Shown here: positions 33,146-43,039 of the stretch, piece after piece | Layout of the letters: each line of letters opens with the position of its first letter | How positions within the stretch are numbered: the stretch's first letter is position 1 | Origin: Pseudomonadota bacterium | Lineage (GTDB): Bacteria; Pseudomonadota; Gammaproteobacteria; Acidiferrobacterales; Acidiferrobacteraceae | Assembly: GCA_021794595.1 (NCBI GenBank) | Contig: JAJYQN010000096.1 | Location: 18,399-82,398, forward strand | DNA length: 64,000 bases | Direction of reading: 5' to 3' | Position numbers and translations under genes: made by a program | The notes under the pieces: model-generated | Database searches by the model: none | Seen by the model: only the letters and a program-made list of their open reading frames with translations | Told to the model about the DNA's origin: nothing

Positions 33146-34261
33146 TTAGGCCGATTGTGCGGCCTCCCCCGGGGCCGGGTGCTGGTCGAGATCGACCGAG
33201 CGGAGTTTCAACGCGGCCTCTTCGGGGCTTATGGTGTTCACGAAGAGTCCCGATCCGAGCTCGAAGCCTGAAGGTATCGAGGTTCGAGGGCAAATTTCCA
33301 GATGCCAATGGTAGCTCGCCTCGCAACCCCGGCTATCAGGGCTATGTGGCAGAGAATGTAGGAAATAATTGTACTGCGCGCCCTCTATCACGGCTTCGAG
33401 GCGCGCCATCGTGCGGCGCAGTACCCGGGCCAAGTCGGCCAGATCGGCCTGCGTTACCCGCAGGAACTCCGCGTCGTGGGCGAGCGGCAAGATATGTACT
33501 TCCCACTCGTAGCGGCTGGCAAAGGGTTTGATGGCGATAAACCGCTCGCCCCGTTCTACCACATACTGCCCTACGCTGATCCGTCGTTGTATGGCCCCGG
33601 AATCCCGGTCATAGATCGTCGCCTCGAAGGTCAGCGCCTCATCGATCAGCGAACAAAATATGCAATGGTGATTTTTGGTGTAGTACAGACGGCTGTGGTC
33701 GACCTCGGCCCGGACATTGTGCGGAACGACCGGCATACCAATGATTTGGCTATGGGTGTGCGGAATACTGGCACCGGCGGCAGGGCCGAAGTTCTTGAAG
33801 ACTAAGACATAGCGAAGTTGCTCGTTGGATTGGTAGAGCTGCTCCATACGGGTGCGATAGGCGGAAAAAAGTTCCACGAGGTGCTCGTTACTCATCTCGT
33901 GAACGGCTATACCGTGCTGGCTATGGTCAATAATGACCTCGTGCCGACCGTAGCCGTCGATAGTCTGTTGTAGTCCGAGGTTGAGATTCCGGTAACGATG
34001 GTCGTCGCCCAGCACGGGGTAGAGGTTCTCGACGATGCGGATGTGCCACTGCCCTTGGTCCGGGTAGGTGGCGATGGCCGGGGGGGTCATATGCTCGTTG
34101 CCGTAACAGAACGGGCAGGTCCCGACATGGGGCCGACGGTCCCTCGCGACCGGCTGCTCGGCCTTCTTCGGCCGCATGTTCCTCGCGGTGGCGACCAGGA
34201 CGGATTCCGTTGGTATAATCGGATTGATGCGGATTTCGCGAACGCTGGGTGTTTCGGTCAT
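33146..34261 (-). CDS. GalT-like nucleotidylyltransferase (HIT superfamily)
   Basis: ATG 34261 behind CGGAGAG gives 371 aa. The N-terminal zinc-type pair CPFC in HVGTCPFCYGNEHMTPPA and the active-site motif SIPHTHSQIIG (HxHxQ) identify a galactose-1-phosphate uridylyltransferase-fold protein; the classical GalT motif is HPHxQ. A second region with YHWHLEICPR matches the C-terminal HIT domain. The substrate could be a hexose-1-phosphate or a nucleotide sugar. No gal genes are nearby, so I do not assign galT. It is divergent from dapA. Confidence 0.85.
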   Translation of the reverse strand: MTETPSVREIRINPIIPTESVLVATARNMRPKKAEQPVARDRRPHVGTCPFCYGNEHMTPPAIATYPDQGQWHIRIVENLYPVLGDDHRYRNLNLGLQQTIDGYGRHEVIIDHSQHGIAVHEMSNEHLVELFSAYRTRMEQLYQSNEQLRYVLVFKNFGPAAGASIPHTHSQIIGMPVVPHNVRAEVDHSRLYYTKNHHCIFCSLIDEALTFEATIYDRDSGAIQRRISVGQYVVERGERFIAIKPFASRYEWEVHILPLAHDAEFLRVTQADLADLARVLRRTMARLEAVIEGAQYNYFLHSLPHSPDSRGCEASYHWHLEICPRTSIPSGFELGSGLFVNTISPEEAALKLRSVDLDQHPAPGEAAQSA

Positions 34262-34416
34262 CAGGGCTCTCCGAGCGAGAGGCGGTGAGAACACCGCCCA
34301 AGAGGGCCTCATTTTGCCACAATGGGCGCAACTGGCGCGAGGGGCGGCGGCTACCTGTTTTCCTTGCTTGTGGGCTAGGGGGCAAGTAGTATCGCGGTTT
34401 TATCACGGGGCCGGTT

Positions 34417-35295
34417 ATGTTTCGCGGTAGTCTGGTCGCCATCGTCACCCCCATGCGTGAGGACGGCGCTATCGATTTTTCTGCCCTCGATAGCCTTCTT
34501 GATTTTCATATACGCAACGGCACCCACGGGGTCGTCGCAACAGGCACGACAGGCGAGGCCTCGACTTTGGATGTCGATGAGCATATCGCTGTCGTCGCGC
34601 ACGTCGTGCGGTATGTCGCCGGGCGGATCCCGGTGATCGCTGGCACGGGAGCCAATGCGACGGCCGAGGCCATTGCGCTGACCCAAGCGGCAGCCGCGGC
34701 GCGGGCCGATGCCTGTCTTGTTGTCACCCCGTATTACAATAAACCCACCCAGGAAGGGCTCTTTCAGCACTTTGCGGCAATCGCCGGGGCTGCTGACGTG
34801 CCTATTATCCTTTACAACGTGCCGAGCCGCACGGCCTGTGATCTGCTCCCGGAAACGGTGGCGAGGTTGGCCCAAATCCCTGGTATTATTGGGATAAAAG
34901 ATGCGACCGGCGATCTCGAGCGAGCCCGCGCGATACGCAGCCTTTGCCCCCCCGGGTTCCTTTTGTACGGAGGCGACGATGCGACCGGGGTCGCGTTGGG
35001 ACTCCTGGGGGCGGCTGGCGTGATCTCGGTGACCGCCAACGTGGCGCCGAAGACCATGAGTGCGGTATGGGAGGCCATCTTCGCAGGCGACGCTGAACTC
35101 GCGCGTCGACTCGATGAGACATTGGCGGGCCTCCACCGGGCCTTGTTCGTGGAATCCAATCCGATCCCGGTGAAGTGGGCGCTGCATGCCATGGGGCTGA
35201 TCGGGCCCCAGCTGCGGTTGCCCTTAACGCCGCTGTCATCAACCAAAGTAGCGGCCGTACAAGCGGCATTGCGCCAGGCGGGGGTAGAGGCATGA
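34417..35295 (+). CDS. dapA: 4-hydroxy-tetrahydrodipicolinate synthase
   Basis: DapA (292 aa) condenses pyruvate with aspartate semialdehyde in lysine and diaminopimelate synthesis. The Schiff-base lysine is in IIGIKDATGDL, the catalytic Tyr in YNVPSRTACDL, and GTTGEASTLD is the substrate loop. The start ATG follows GGGGCCGGTT. The stop overlaps the next gene (ATGA). In many gammaproteobacteria the gene after dapA is bamC; here a short lipoprotein takes its place. Confidence 0.98.
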   Translation: MFRGSLVAIVTPMREDGAIDFSALDSLLDFHIRNGTHGVVATGTTGEASTLDVDEHIAVVAHVVRYVAGRIPVIAGTGANATAEAIALTQAAAAARADACLVVTPYYNKPTQEGLFQHFAAIAGAADVPIILYNVPSRTACDLLPETVARLAQIPGIIGIKDATGDLERARAIRSLCPPGFLLYGGDDATGVALGLLGAAGVISVTANVAPKTMSAVWEAIFAGDAELARRLDETLAGLHRALFVESNPIPVKWALHAMGLIGPQLRLPLTPLSSTKVAAVQAALRQAGVEA

Positions 35296-35696
35296 GATAT
35301 CGGTATTTAGGGGCCGCAGTATTGGCGGCGAGTTTGACCTTGGGGGGTTGTGCGTCGCCGAATGCGGGCTGTCAGGCTCCCTCTTATGTGGTGCCGCCTC
35401 CGCTGCCGCCTCTCCAGGTCCCCGCCGGCCTGTCGGCACCGCCCAACCATAGTCGTTATCCTGGGGCCGCGCTTTCCCTGCCGCACACGGTGACGAGCCC
35501 GGCGCCGGGTATGCGGCGCGAGGCGAAACCGCCTTCGGGCGCGCTTGGCCCGGCTGTGACCGCTTCGCCGGCCGCTTCCGAACCGCCGGTTCCTCCGGGA
35601 TTGAGCGGCCCTCCCCTGAGTAGTACCCAGTCGAACGGAAACGGTGGAGACACTAACGGGAATGTGGCGCCGCTTGTGGCGGCGCCTGCTCCCTGA
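35292..35696 (+). CDS. Short proline-rich lipoprotein in the bamC position
   Basis: 134 residues from ATG 35292, overlapping the dapA stop; the ORF track begins inside dapA. The N-terminus YLGAAVLAASLTLGGCAS is a lipoprotein signal with lipobox LGGC. The mature part is proline/glycine/serine-rich and low-complexity (PPPLPPLQVPAGLSAPPNHS). The N-terminal part of BamC is likewise an unstructured proline-rich lipoprotein, and BamC genes follow dapA. This could be a BamC-like protein without its folded helix-grip domains; that is inference, since no BamC domain is visible. Confidence 0.75.
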   Translation: MRYRYLGAAVLAASLTLGGCASPNAGCQAPSYVVPPPLPPLQVPAGLSAPPNHSRYPGAALSLPHTVTSPAPGMRREAKPPSGALGPAVTASPAASEPPVPPGLSGPPLSSTQSNGNGGDTNGNVAPLVAAPAP

Positions 35697-35798
35697 CCTG
35701 ACCCGCCCTATCGGGCCGTCTTGTGAGTGTAGCGAGCCTTAAGGTGACCATCGCTTGCAAGCCGAACCGCGGAGGCCTCTGAGCCGGATACCTATGCC

Positions 35799-38700
35799 GT
35801 GGATGTGACCCTCAATATCGCCGGGCCCAATGCCCTCGCCGCTTTTCGGGCGGAGCGTACGCTTCGCCAACTCCTGGCCGTGGCGCCGATTGTGGCGGTT
35901 TTTGGCCAGTATCGGCATTTTGCCTGGCTGCGCGAGCCCTTGTCGGACCCGGAAGGGCGGGTGTTGGCGGCGCTGCTTGATTACGGCAGCCCTGCTATCG
36001 TGCCCAGCGCCCCCTGCGACGAGTTTCTGGTGGTGCCGAGGCTCGGTACGATTTCCGAATGGTCGAGTAAGGCTACCGATATCGCGCAACGTTGCGGGCT
36101 TGGGAGCCTTTTGCGCCTCGAACGTGGGGTGCTGTGGTCTGTCCAGGCGGAGCGCAGCTTAACCGCCGACGAGCGGGATCGGCTCAGGCCTTTCCTCCAT
36201 GATCGGATGACAGAAAGTTTCTTGGCGAATCCGCAGGATGGGAGCGCCCTCTGGACCCCGGCAAAGCCCGCTCGCGGTTCAGCCATCGATCTTTTGGGCG
36301 GCGGACTTTCGGCCTTGGAGCAGGCCGACAAAGAGCTGGGTTTGGCCCTTTCCGAGGCGGAGCGGCGCTATCTGCTCACGACTTTTACCGGTCTCGGTCG
36401 CAACCCCACCGATGCCGAGCTCATGATGTTTGCTCAAGCGAATTCCGAGCACTGTCGTCATAAGATATTCAATGCCCAGTTTATTCTCGACGGCAAGGCT
36501 TGTGAGCGCTCGCTTTTTGCGATGATTCGCGAAACCGCGAAGGCGAGTCCCGATGGCCTGCTCAGTGCCTACGTAGACAATGCCGCGGTCATAGAGGGGG
36601 CAGCGTCCGGCACCCGCCTATTCATTGATCCGACAAGCCACCGCTATATGGTTCTCGAGGAACCGGTTCATATCCTGGCGAAAGTGGAGACCCATAATCA
36701 CCCGACTGCCATCTCGCCGTATCCGGGCGCGGCAACCGGGGCCGGGGGCGAGATTCGCGACGAGGGCGCCACCGGGCGCGGGGGTCGTCCCAAGGCGGGC
36801 CTTGCCGGTTTTTCCGTGGCCGATTTGCGGCTCCCTCAGGCCCCGCGGCCCTGGGAGGTCGATCGCGGGGCCCCGCCGCGCTTAGCGTGCGCCCTCGATA
36901 TTATGTTGGAGGCGCCGGTCGGGGCCGCGGCCTTCAATAATGAGTTTGGTCGTCCTGTCATAGCGGGCTATTTCCGATCCTTCGAGTTGGATGTGGGTGA
37001 CGTGGTCTACGGTTATCGCAAACCCATCATGCTCGCCGGCGGTATGGGGAATGTCCGCCCGGTGCATATCGAGAAGGAGACCCTGCCACCTGGGACACCG
37101 CTTGTGGTGTTGGGCGGTCCCGCGCTGATGATAGGTCTGGGCGGCGGGGCGGCGTCCAGTGTGGGGAGCGGAAGCGGCGAGGAGGAGCTGGATTTTGCGT
37201 CTGTTCAGCGTGGCAATGCCGAGATGCAGCGGCGCGCACAAGAGGTCATCGAGGCGTGTATAGCCCTTGGCCCCGAGACGCCGATCCTTTCGATTCACGA
37301 TGTCGGCGCGGGCGGCCTTTCAAACGCCTTACCGGAGTTGGTGCACGGGGCGGGCCGGGGCGGCGATATCGATCTGCGTGCGATCCCTAACGGCCAGACC
37401 CAGATGTCTCCCATGCAAATCTGGTGCAACGAGGCTCAAGAGCGCTATGTCCTGGGTATTCGCCAAGACGCGCTGCCGCTTTTCCTCGGTTTATGCGAGC
37501 GGGAGCGCTGCCCGGTTGCGGTTGTGGGCCACGTTATCGCAGAGCCGCAACTGCGGGTGCGGGACGCGCTGTTCGCAGCTGAGGGCGAGGATTCGCCTAT
37601 CGATTTACCCCTGTCCGTATTTCTGGGCGATCCTCCGCGGATGAAGCGCGAGGCCCGTACCGTCCGCCGCGCGTCGCGCGCGCTGTCCACTCGGTCGCTC
37701 GATATTCATGATGTGGTACGGCGGGTCCTGACCTTGCCGGGTGTCGCCAGTAAGGAGTTTTTGATCACGATCGGCGATCGCAGTATCTCCGGTCTCGTTT
37801 GCCGGGACCAGAGCGTGGGGCCATGGCAGGTACCGGTCGCCGATGTGGGAGTGACGGCCACCGGTTACCAGGACACGACAGGCGAGGCCCTGGCGATTGG
37901 CGAGCGTTCACCTATTGCAGTCATTGATGCTGCGGCCTCGGCGCGCATGGCTATAGGTGAGGCCTTGACCAATCTGGCCGCTGCCCGCGTGCGCCGCTTG
38001 CCGGACGTGAAGCTGTCCGCAAATTGGATGGCAAGTGCCGCGACCAAGGGCGAAGATGCCGCGCTTTTTCGGGCCGTCGAAGCGGTCGGCTTGCAGTTAT
38101 GCCCGGCGCTCGGCATCGCCATCCCGGTCGGAAAGGACTCTCTGTCCATGCGTGCCCAGTGGACGGTAGGCATGGAGAAGCGCGAGGTCCAGGCCCCGGT
38201 ATCTCTGGTCGTAACGGCCTTTGCCCCGGTCGCGGATGTACGCAAGACCCTGACCCCCCAGTGCGTACTGGAGGGCGATACCGACCTTCTTTTGGTCGAT
38301 TTCGGTCATGGCAAGGATCGTCTGGGCGGCTCTGCCCTGGCCCAGGTGTATGGTCTTGAGGGTGGGCGTCCCCCGGACCTCGATGACCCGCGCGTCCTCA
38401 AGTTATTTTTCGGTGTAGTCCAGGCCTTAAACGAGCTGGGCTTACTGCTGAGTTACCACGACCGCTCGGACGGCGGCTTGTTCGTGACCTTGTGTGAAAT
38501 GGCGTTTGCTAGCAAATGCGGCCTTGATATAGACCTGACAAATTTAGGCCTTGACCCCATGGCGGCGCTTTTTAGCGAGGAACTGGGGGCTGTATTGCAG
38601 GTCCCGCGCGTGCAGCGCGAAGGCATCCTCGGGGCTTTGAAGCAAAAAGGGCTATTACGTTATACCAAATTGATAGGAACGGTTCGTCCGGGACGGGAGA

Positions 38701-39689
38701 TCGTCGTCCGTTATTGCGGTCGGGTCTTCCTGGAGGGGGACCTCATGGCCTACGAACGACTGTGGGCGGAAACCTCGTTCCAGATGCAGGTATTGCGCGA
38801 CGAGCCGCGGAGTGCGGCCGAGGCCTATGATGCCCTTTCCGACAAGAACGACCCGGGCCTGAACGCGCACCTCACTTTTACTCTGGATCAAGCCCTGGCG
38901 CCGCACCTGATGCTGAGTAAGCCGCGCGTCGCGATTCTGCGCGAGCAGGGCGTTAACGGGCACCGCGAAATGGCCGCGGCCTTTATGGCCGCAGGCTTTG
39001 AGGCGATCGATGTCACCATGAGCGATTTACTGGCCGGCCGCGAGGTGCTGTCCGGCTTTTCCGGATTTGCGGCTTGCGGCGGATTTTCCTTTGGGGACGT
39101 GTTGGGTGCCGGAGGCGGATGGGCTAAGTCGATTCTCTTTAACGAATCCTTGAGTGCGCAGTTTGCCGAGTTCTTCGCGCGCCCCGAGACCTTCGCTCTC
39201 GGCGTCTGTAATGGTTGTCAGATGATGTCTCACCTGCGCTCCCTGATTCCGGGCGCTGAGGCGTGGCCGATCTTTGGGCGCAATCGTTCCGAACAGTTCG
39301 AATCGCGGACGGTGCTGGTGGAAGTGGCCCCGAGCCCGTCGATTTTGTTCGCTGGCATGGCCGGGGCCCGCCTGCCGGTTCCGGTGGCTCATGGCGAAGG
39401 CCGAGTCATTCTCGATACTGCGGCCCGGACATCGTTGGCGCAGACCGGGCTTATCGCCTTGCGATATGTGGATCATTACGGTCGGCCTACGGAAATCTAT
39501 CCGCGCAATCCCAACGGATCGACCGGTGGAATCACGGGCCTTACGACGCCCGATGGCCGCTTCACTGCGCTTATGCCCCATCCGGAACGCGTGGTGCGCA
39601 CGGTTACGAATTCCTGGCACCCGCGCTCGTGGGGAGAGTATGGTCCGTGGTTTGAGATGTTTCGTAACGCCCGACGTTTCGTCGGCTAG
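35799..39689 (+). CDS. purL: Phosphoribosylformylglycinamidine synthase
   Basis: The large single-chain PurL (1296 aa, normal for gammaproteobacteria) makes FGAM in purine synthesis. The N-terminal domain is followed by AIRS-like halves with [19 protein letters not shown] and [15 protein letters not shown], and by a C-terminal class I glutaminase with the nucleophile in GVCNGCQMM and the His-Glu of LMPHPERV. The start is GTG 35799 or GTG 35805; neither has a strong ribosome-binding site. The 3' end overlaps the convergent ligase gene by 4 bp. Confidence 0.97.
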   Translation: MDVTLNIAGPNALAAFRAERTLRQLLAVAPIVAVFGQYRHFAWLREPLSDPEGRVLAALLDYGSPAIVPSAPCDEFLVVPRLGTISEWSSKATDIAQRCGLGSLLRLERGVLWSVQAERSLTADERDRLRPFLHDRMTESFLANPQDGSALWTPAKPARGSAIDLLGGGLSALEQADKELGLALSEAERRYLLTTFTGLGRNPTDAELMMFAQANSEHCRHKIFNAQFILDGKACERSLFAMIRETAKASPDGLLSAYVDNAAVIEGAASGTRLFIDPTSHRYMVLEEPVHILAKVETHNHPTAISPYPGAATGAGGEIRDEGATGRGGRPKAGLAGFSVADLRLPQAPRPWEVDRGAPPRLACALDIMLEAPVGAAAFNNEFGRPVIAGYFRSFELDVGDVVYGYRKPIMLAGGMGNVRPVHIEKETLPPGTPLVVLGGPALMIGLGGGAASSVGSGSGEEELDFASVQRGNAEMQRRAQEVIEACIALGPETPILSIHDVGAGGLSNALPELVHGAGRGGDIDLRAIPNGQTQMSPMQIWCNEAQERYVLGIRQDALPLFLGLCERERCPVAVVGHVIAEPQLRVRDALFAAEGEDSPIDLPLSVFLGDPPRMKREARTVRRASRALSTRSLDIHDVVRRVLTLPGVASKEFLITIGDRSISGLVCRDQSVGPWQVPVADVGVTATGYQDTTGEALAIGERSPIAVIDAAASARMAIGEALTNLAAARVRRLPDVKLSANWMASAATKGEDAALFRAVEAVGLQLCPALGIAIPVGKDSLSMRAQWTVGMEKREVQAPVSLVVTAFAPVADVRKTLTPQCVLEGDTDLLLVDFGHGKDRLGGSALAQVYGLEGGRPPDLDDPRVLKLFFGVVQALNELGLLLSYHDRSDGGLFVTLCEMAFASKCGLDIDLTNLGLDPMAALFSEELGAVLQVPRVQREGILGALKQKGLLRYTKLIGTVRPGREIVVRYCGRVFLEGDLMAYERLWAETSFQMQVLRDEPRSAAEAYDALSDKNDPGLNAHLTFTLDQALAPHLMLSKPRVAILREQGVNGHREMAAAFMAAGFEAIDVTMSDLLAGREVLSGFSGFAACGGFSFGDVLGAGGGWAKSILFNESLSAQFAEFFARPETFALGVCNGCQMMSHLRSLIPGAEAWPIFGRNRSEQFESRTVLVEVAPSPSILFAGMAGARLPVPVAHGEGRVILDTAARTSLAQTGLIALRYVDHYGRPTEIYPRNPNGSTGGITGLTTPDGRFTALMPHPERVVRTVTNSWHPRSWGEYGPWFEMFRNARRFVG

Positions 39690-40708
39690 GAACGCCGCGC
39701 AAACAAAGCGCCTATGAGCTGGTCTTTAGTGAGGCCGATGGCGGCGATATCGGGGAGATGGGTGCGCAGGGTCGAGGCTTGGAATGCGAGTCCGACCAGG
39801 CGGTCTAAGGTCGGCGCGCCTGCTGAGATCCCAGGACCTGAAAGGTTTATGGCGCTGATATGTCCCTCGCGAACGGTCACCGAGACCAAGATGGACCCGC
39901 CGGGACCCTTGAGTGCGCGCTGGCAAAGATAAAGGCCCTCGCGAACCTTAAAGAGTGCCGTGGGTTCGGTCTCGTCGGATAAGACGGTCTCTGGCGCACT
40001 GAGCTCGGTCGCGACTTCTCGGGCCTTGGCCAGGAGTCGCTGCGGGGTGCGGGCCTCGCTTAAGCCCCCGACAAGGGGGGCGAAGGCCTGTGCGAGGCCG
40101 CGTTTTACGGCCTGAACGGAGGGGCGGTTCCCGGTTTCTTGCGTGATCGAGGTCAGGTGGTCGGTCAGGGCCGATTTCAATGGGGTACGCAAATCCTCGT
40201 TTGGCAGTTGCACAATCCGGTGCATGAGTTCGATGTCGAAGTCTATAAGTATGCTGCCCACGAAACAAAAGTAGCCGTTGATGTCGCCGGCCCCTTGGCC
40301 CGCTATTTTGCGTCCATCGCCTGTGACGATATCGTTTATGGGGCGAAGCGTCGCCCTGATCCCCAGGTCGCGGTAGACGCGGATCGGCGCCTTCGAGAGA
40401 TGTGCGTAGGCCTCGTCCACGCGGCTCGGGATCGGGACATGGGGCCGCTTTATGACCAGCGTGTAAAACACCTGACCCGGTCCGAGAAGGACCATGCCGC
40501 CCCCGGTTTCTCGACGCATCACGGGGATACTCTGTTTTTCGCAATAATCTCGATTCACGGTGGTGGGCGCGTCATCGAAAAATCCGAGGCTCACGAAGGG
40601 GCGCGCGGGCTCTATCAAGATAAGGCCTTCCTGCCCCAGGCGCGCGAGCGCGTGGAAGTAGGCGATAGGAAGGATGCCGCTATTGTCTGCGGGCTGAAGG
40701 AGTTGCAC
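39686..40708 (-). CDS. Lipoate-protein ligase with C-terminal LplB-like domain, sLpl(AB) type
   Basis: The ORF track extends to 40867 without a good start; GTG 40708, preceded by AAGGACC, gives 340 aa. The catalytic BPL/LplA domain (about 1-240) has [20 protein letters not shown], where LplA has RRxSGGG, and the lipoyl-AMP lysine motif GRKIAGQGA. Residues of about 250-340 form the small accessory domain ([12 protein letters not shown]). Ligases of this type, called sLpl(AB), load lipoate onto LbpA proteins of the sHdr sulfur-oxidation system. An LbpA-like gene lies 0.8 kb away, on the other side of a Crp/FNR gene, which supports the pairing. Confidence 0.85.
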   Translation of the reverse strand: MQLLQPADNSGILPIAYFHALARLGQEGLILIEPARPFVSLGFFDDAPTTVNRDYCEKQSIPVMRRETGGGMVLLGPGQVFYTLVIKRPHVPIPSRVDEAYAHLSKAPIRVYRDLGIRATLRPINDIVTGDGRKIAGQGAGDINGYFCFVGSILIDFDIELMHRIVQLPNEDLRTPLKSALTDHLTSITQETGNRPSVQAVKRGLAQAFAPLVGGLSEARTPQRLLAKAREVATELSAPETVLSDETEPTALFKVREGLYLCQRALKGPGGSILVSVTVREGHISAINLSGPGISAGAPTLDRLVGLAFQASTLRTHLPDIAAIGLTKDQLIGALFARRS

Positions 40709-40773
40709 GGCGCGGTCCTTGGCGTGTAGGGTCTCGGATATCCCTTTATTGTACAGGGGCGGGAGGATTTGCG

Positions 40774-41457
40774 ATGCATGAGGATCGGGAGGCCATTCAT
40801 AAGGCGCCGCTCTTTTCCGGCTTGTTCGCAGAAGAGCTGGACGGTTTGCTGATCCACGCGCGGACACGGCAAATCAAGCCGCACGAGGTCATCTTTGCCG
40901 AAGGGGATAAGGCCGGGGCCTTCTATTTTATCGCGATGGGCGCGGTACGCCTTTATCGCCTGTCGGCGCGCGGCGACGAGAAGGTAATCGAGATCCTCAT
41001 GGCCGGTTCGACCTTCGCCGAGGCTGTCGTGTTTTTGGGGGGCCGGTACCCGGTTTATGCCGCGGCGCTCTCCGAGACCCGGCTTGTCGAGATTCCGATT
41101 GGCGATTTTACCCGTACGCTCAAGGCCAACGGGGGCATGGCCCTGCGCATGTTGGCGGGCATCAGTATGCGTCTGCACCAACTGATTAACGATGTACAGT
41201 CTCTCACCTTGGAGACCGCTGGCCAGAGGGTGGCAGCCTATCTGTTGGAACAGTCACCGCCCGATGCCCAGTCTGCGGACGTCCACATGGTTATCCATAA
41301 GAACGTCATCGCCTCACGCCTGGGCGTGAAGGCCGAGACCTTTTCGCGGGTCTTGGCGACCCTGCGGGATTTGGGGTTGATCACAGTGTCCGGTAACGAT
41401 ATCCATATCGTGGATCGCCCCGGCCTTGAAAGGTGGCGCGCCAGCGTGGGGACTTGA
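40774..41457 (+). CDS. DNR-like Crp/FNR family transcriptional regulator
   Basis: 227 residues from ATG 40774 behind GGGAGGA. The cyclic-nucleotide-like sensor domain spans about 10-125, a long dimer helix about 125-160, and the Crp-type winged helix 165-225. The recognition helix reads NVIASRLGVKAETFSRVLATL, where ETFSR is the DNR/Nnr-type reading of FNR-like boxes. There are no N-terminal FNR cysteines for an oxygen-labile cluster, so NO or redox sensing through haem is possible. Two perfect CTTGAC-N4-GTCAAG sites occur in its neighbourhood. Confidence 0.88.
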   Translation: MHEDREAIHKAPLFSGLFAEELDGLLIHARTRQIKPHEVIFAEGDKAGAFYFIAMGAVRLYRLSARGDEKVIEILMAGSTFAEAVVFLGGRYPVYAAALSETRLVEIPIGDFTRTLKANGGMALRMLAGISMRLHQLINDVQSLTLETAGQRVAAYLLEQSPPDAQSADVHMVIHKNVIASRLGVKAETFSRVLATLRDLGLITVSGNDIHIVDRPGLERWRASVGT

Positions 41458-41468
41458 CCGGCGTCAAG
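41453..41468. promoter_or_regulatory. FNR/DNR-type palindrome upstream of the LbpA-like gene
   Basis: CTTGAC-CGGC-GTCAAG is a perfect palindrome of the TTGAY-N4-RTCAA class. It overlaps the stop codon of the regulator gene and lies 48 bp before the LbpA-like ATG, where it could control that gene. Confidence 0.72.
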
Positions 41469-41515
41469 GCCGATCATTTTTAGGCAAGGGTAGACTCATT
41501 TTTAAGGAGTCCCTT

Positions 41516-41965
41516 ATGACCGAATACCGTGGATGCGAGTTACCAGAGGACCTCTTTTACGACCTTGATTACGTGTGGGCCCGGCCGGACGAGGACGGCC
41601 TTGTCGTTCTTGGTATCACGGATGCGGCCCAGACCATGGCCGGCCGAGTCCAAAAGATTCGCCTCAAAAAAGTCGGCACCCACTTGAATAAGGGGCGTCA
41701 CGTCGCAACCCTGGAAAGCGGGAAGTGGGCGGGCGGCGTGCCCTGCCCCTTCGAAGGTATTGTCGAGGCGGTCAACGACTCGGTGCTGGCGATGCCCCAC
41801 CTTGTCAATATCGGGCCTTATACCGACGCGTGGCTTGCCAAGGTACGGCCGCTCGAGCCGGCCACGGCCTTCGATGGCCTCACCACCGGGGCGGCGGCCA
41901 TGGCGGCGCTGCGGGCGTGGTTGGACCGCTATGATGTGCAGTGCATGCGCTGCGCTGAGCCGTAA
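41516..41965 (+). CDS. LbpA/GcvH-like lipoate-binding protein with C-terminal CxxC
   Basis: 149 residues from ATG 41516 behind AAGGAG; the longer ORF-track start is not needed. The lipoyl domain has the modified lysine in ATLESGKWAGGVP (K70). The ESGKW context matches LbpA of the sulfur-oxidising sHdr pathway better than GcvH of glycine cleavage (ESVKA). No gcvT/gcvP is present. The N-terminal LPEDLFYDLDYVWARPDEDG is family-like. After residue 110 there is an extension ending in VQCMRCAEP, a CxxC pair that is not part of a plain lipoyl domain and might bind a metal or take part in redox transfer. Confidence 0.85.
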   Translation: MTEYRGCELPEDLFYDLDYVWARPDEDGLVVLGITDAAQTMAGRVQKIRLKKVGTHLNKGRHVATLESGKWAGGVPCPFEGIVEAVNDSVLAMPHLVNIGPYTDAWLAKVRPLEPATAFDGLTTGAAAMAALRAWLDRYDVQCMRCAEP

Positions 41966-41979
41966 ACGGTAAAAGTCGG

Positions 41980-42009
41980 GTCGTCTGTCTGGGCGCCGAT
42001 TCAGACGAC
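41980..42009 (+). terminator. Stem-loop between the LbpA-like and hemerythrin genes
   Basis: GTCGTCTG-N14-CAGACGAC forms a perfect 8-bp stem after the LbpA-like stop. There is no T-run, so it is at best an attenuator or mRNA-end structure. Confidence 0.4.
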
Positions 42010-42041
42010 GGTCGGCGTAGCCACGAGCTACAGGAGGCGGT

Positions 42042-42563
42042 GTGCAGATAAGGGAGTGGGGGACGCCTGGGGCTGGTCCGGGCTTTGATGATCCCTTAGG
42101 CTTACTCGCGGCCTGTCATGACCGCATTATGGCGCACTGCGCGACCCTCGTTCGTCTTGAGGGTCATGCGCGGGCTCGCGGATTCGACGCCGAGGCCTGT
42201 ACCGCGTCCGAACGGGTGATGCAATATTTTGCAAAGGCCGGGCGTTGGCACCATGAGGACGAGGAGCAGGATCTCGTGCCGCGGCTTAAAGTCCATGCCG
42301 ATGAGGCCCTGCTGTTGCTCCTTGTGAGGCTCATGGCCGAGCACCGCGCCCTGGAGGCGGCCTATGCGCCACTCCACAAGGCCTTGGTGGCAAGAGACCC
42401 CGAACTCAGAGTCGGGCCCTACGTAAGCCTCATGCGCGCCCACGTGGCGGCTGAGAATGCCGAGGTGTTACCGGTCGCGCGGGCCTTGCTCACCCCAGAG
42501 GAGATCGCGCAATTGGGGGCGGCTATGGCGAGGCGCCGGGGGGTCCGGCAAGGCGCGAGATGA
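42042..42563 (+). CDS. Hemerythrin-domain protein
   Basis: 173 residues starting at GTG 42042 behind ACAGGAGGCG. A four-helix hemerythrin fold is indicated by LLAACHDRIMAHC, GRWHHEDEEQDLVPRL, LMAEHRALEAAY and MRAHVAAENAEVLPVA, which give the His/Glu pattern of the non-haem diiron site. Hemerythrin-type proteins bind O2 or NO or repair iron-sulfur clusters (YtfE-like). It is downstream of the LbpA-like gene and convergent with a second hemerythrin, overlapping it by 41 bp at the 3' ends. Confidence 0.88.
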   Translation: MQIREWGTPGAGPGFDDPLGLLAACHDRIMAHCATLVRLEGHARARGFDAEACTASERVMQYFAKAGRWHHEDEEQDLVPRLKVHADEALLLLLVRLMAEHRALEAAYAPLHKALVARDPELRVGPYVSLMRAHVAAENAEVLPVARALLTPEEIAQLGAAMARRRGVRQGAR

Positions 42564-42978
42564 CGTCTTCGGGACTGAGGATCAGGGGGCTTACCATGGG
42601 ATAGAGCTCGGTTTCCTCCTTTTCGTCGTGATGAATGAGGATCTGGGCGACCGTACCCATAAGCGCGGAGGCCTCGGCGGAGTCATGGTCGGCGATGGTT
42701 TCGCCGATCTCTTCAAAAAACCCCCGCAGGTCACGGTGGCCCTTGCGTAAGATCCCGGTGGTCGGGTTCTCCTGGCCGTAGCGAGCCTCATAGACCGGGA
42801 AAAGCCTTTCCTCTTCCGTTGTCATATGGATCTCTATGGCATCCCAAAACCTACGAAAGGCCCCCGGTGCCGTCTCCCAATCGGCCTTATCGACCGCCTG
42901 ATGGGCGGCGCTGAACGCCTCATCTAGAAATCGGTGATGCTCGGTAAAGCCCTCCAAAAGGGTGCGTGTTGTGCTCAT
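42523..42978 (-). CDS. Second hemerythrin-domain protein
   Basis: 151 residues from ATG 42978. Hemerythrin-type ligands are visible in GFTEHHRFLDEAF, IEIHMTTEEERLFPVYE, KGHRDLRGFFEEI and ILIHHDEKEETELYPM. The first three fit the H...HxxxE...H pattern and the last gives H...HxxxxE. The gene is transcribed away from the thioredoxin gene; a perfect DNR-type palindrome sits 63 bp upstream. The sequence differs from the plus-strand hemerythrin, so this is not a simple duplication. Confidence 0.9.
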   Translation of the reverse strand: MSTTRTLLEGFTEHHRFLDEAFSAAHQAVDKADWETAPGAFRRFWDAIEIHMTTEEERLFPVYEARYGQENPTTGILRKGHRDLRGFFEEIGETIADHDSAEASALMGTVAQILIHHDEKEETELYPMVSPLILSPEDVISRLAGPPGASP

Positions 42979-43039
42979 CAGATACCCCTCCCGACGCAGG
43001 TCTGTTTGAGGCTATTGTCCCTAAGGGGCCGCCGTTATC

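Noticed and set aside
33157-33531. Plus-strand ORFs across the GalT-like gene
   Set aside because: Antisense to a complete gene with clear HIT motifs.
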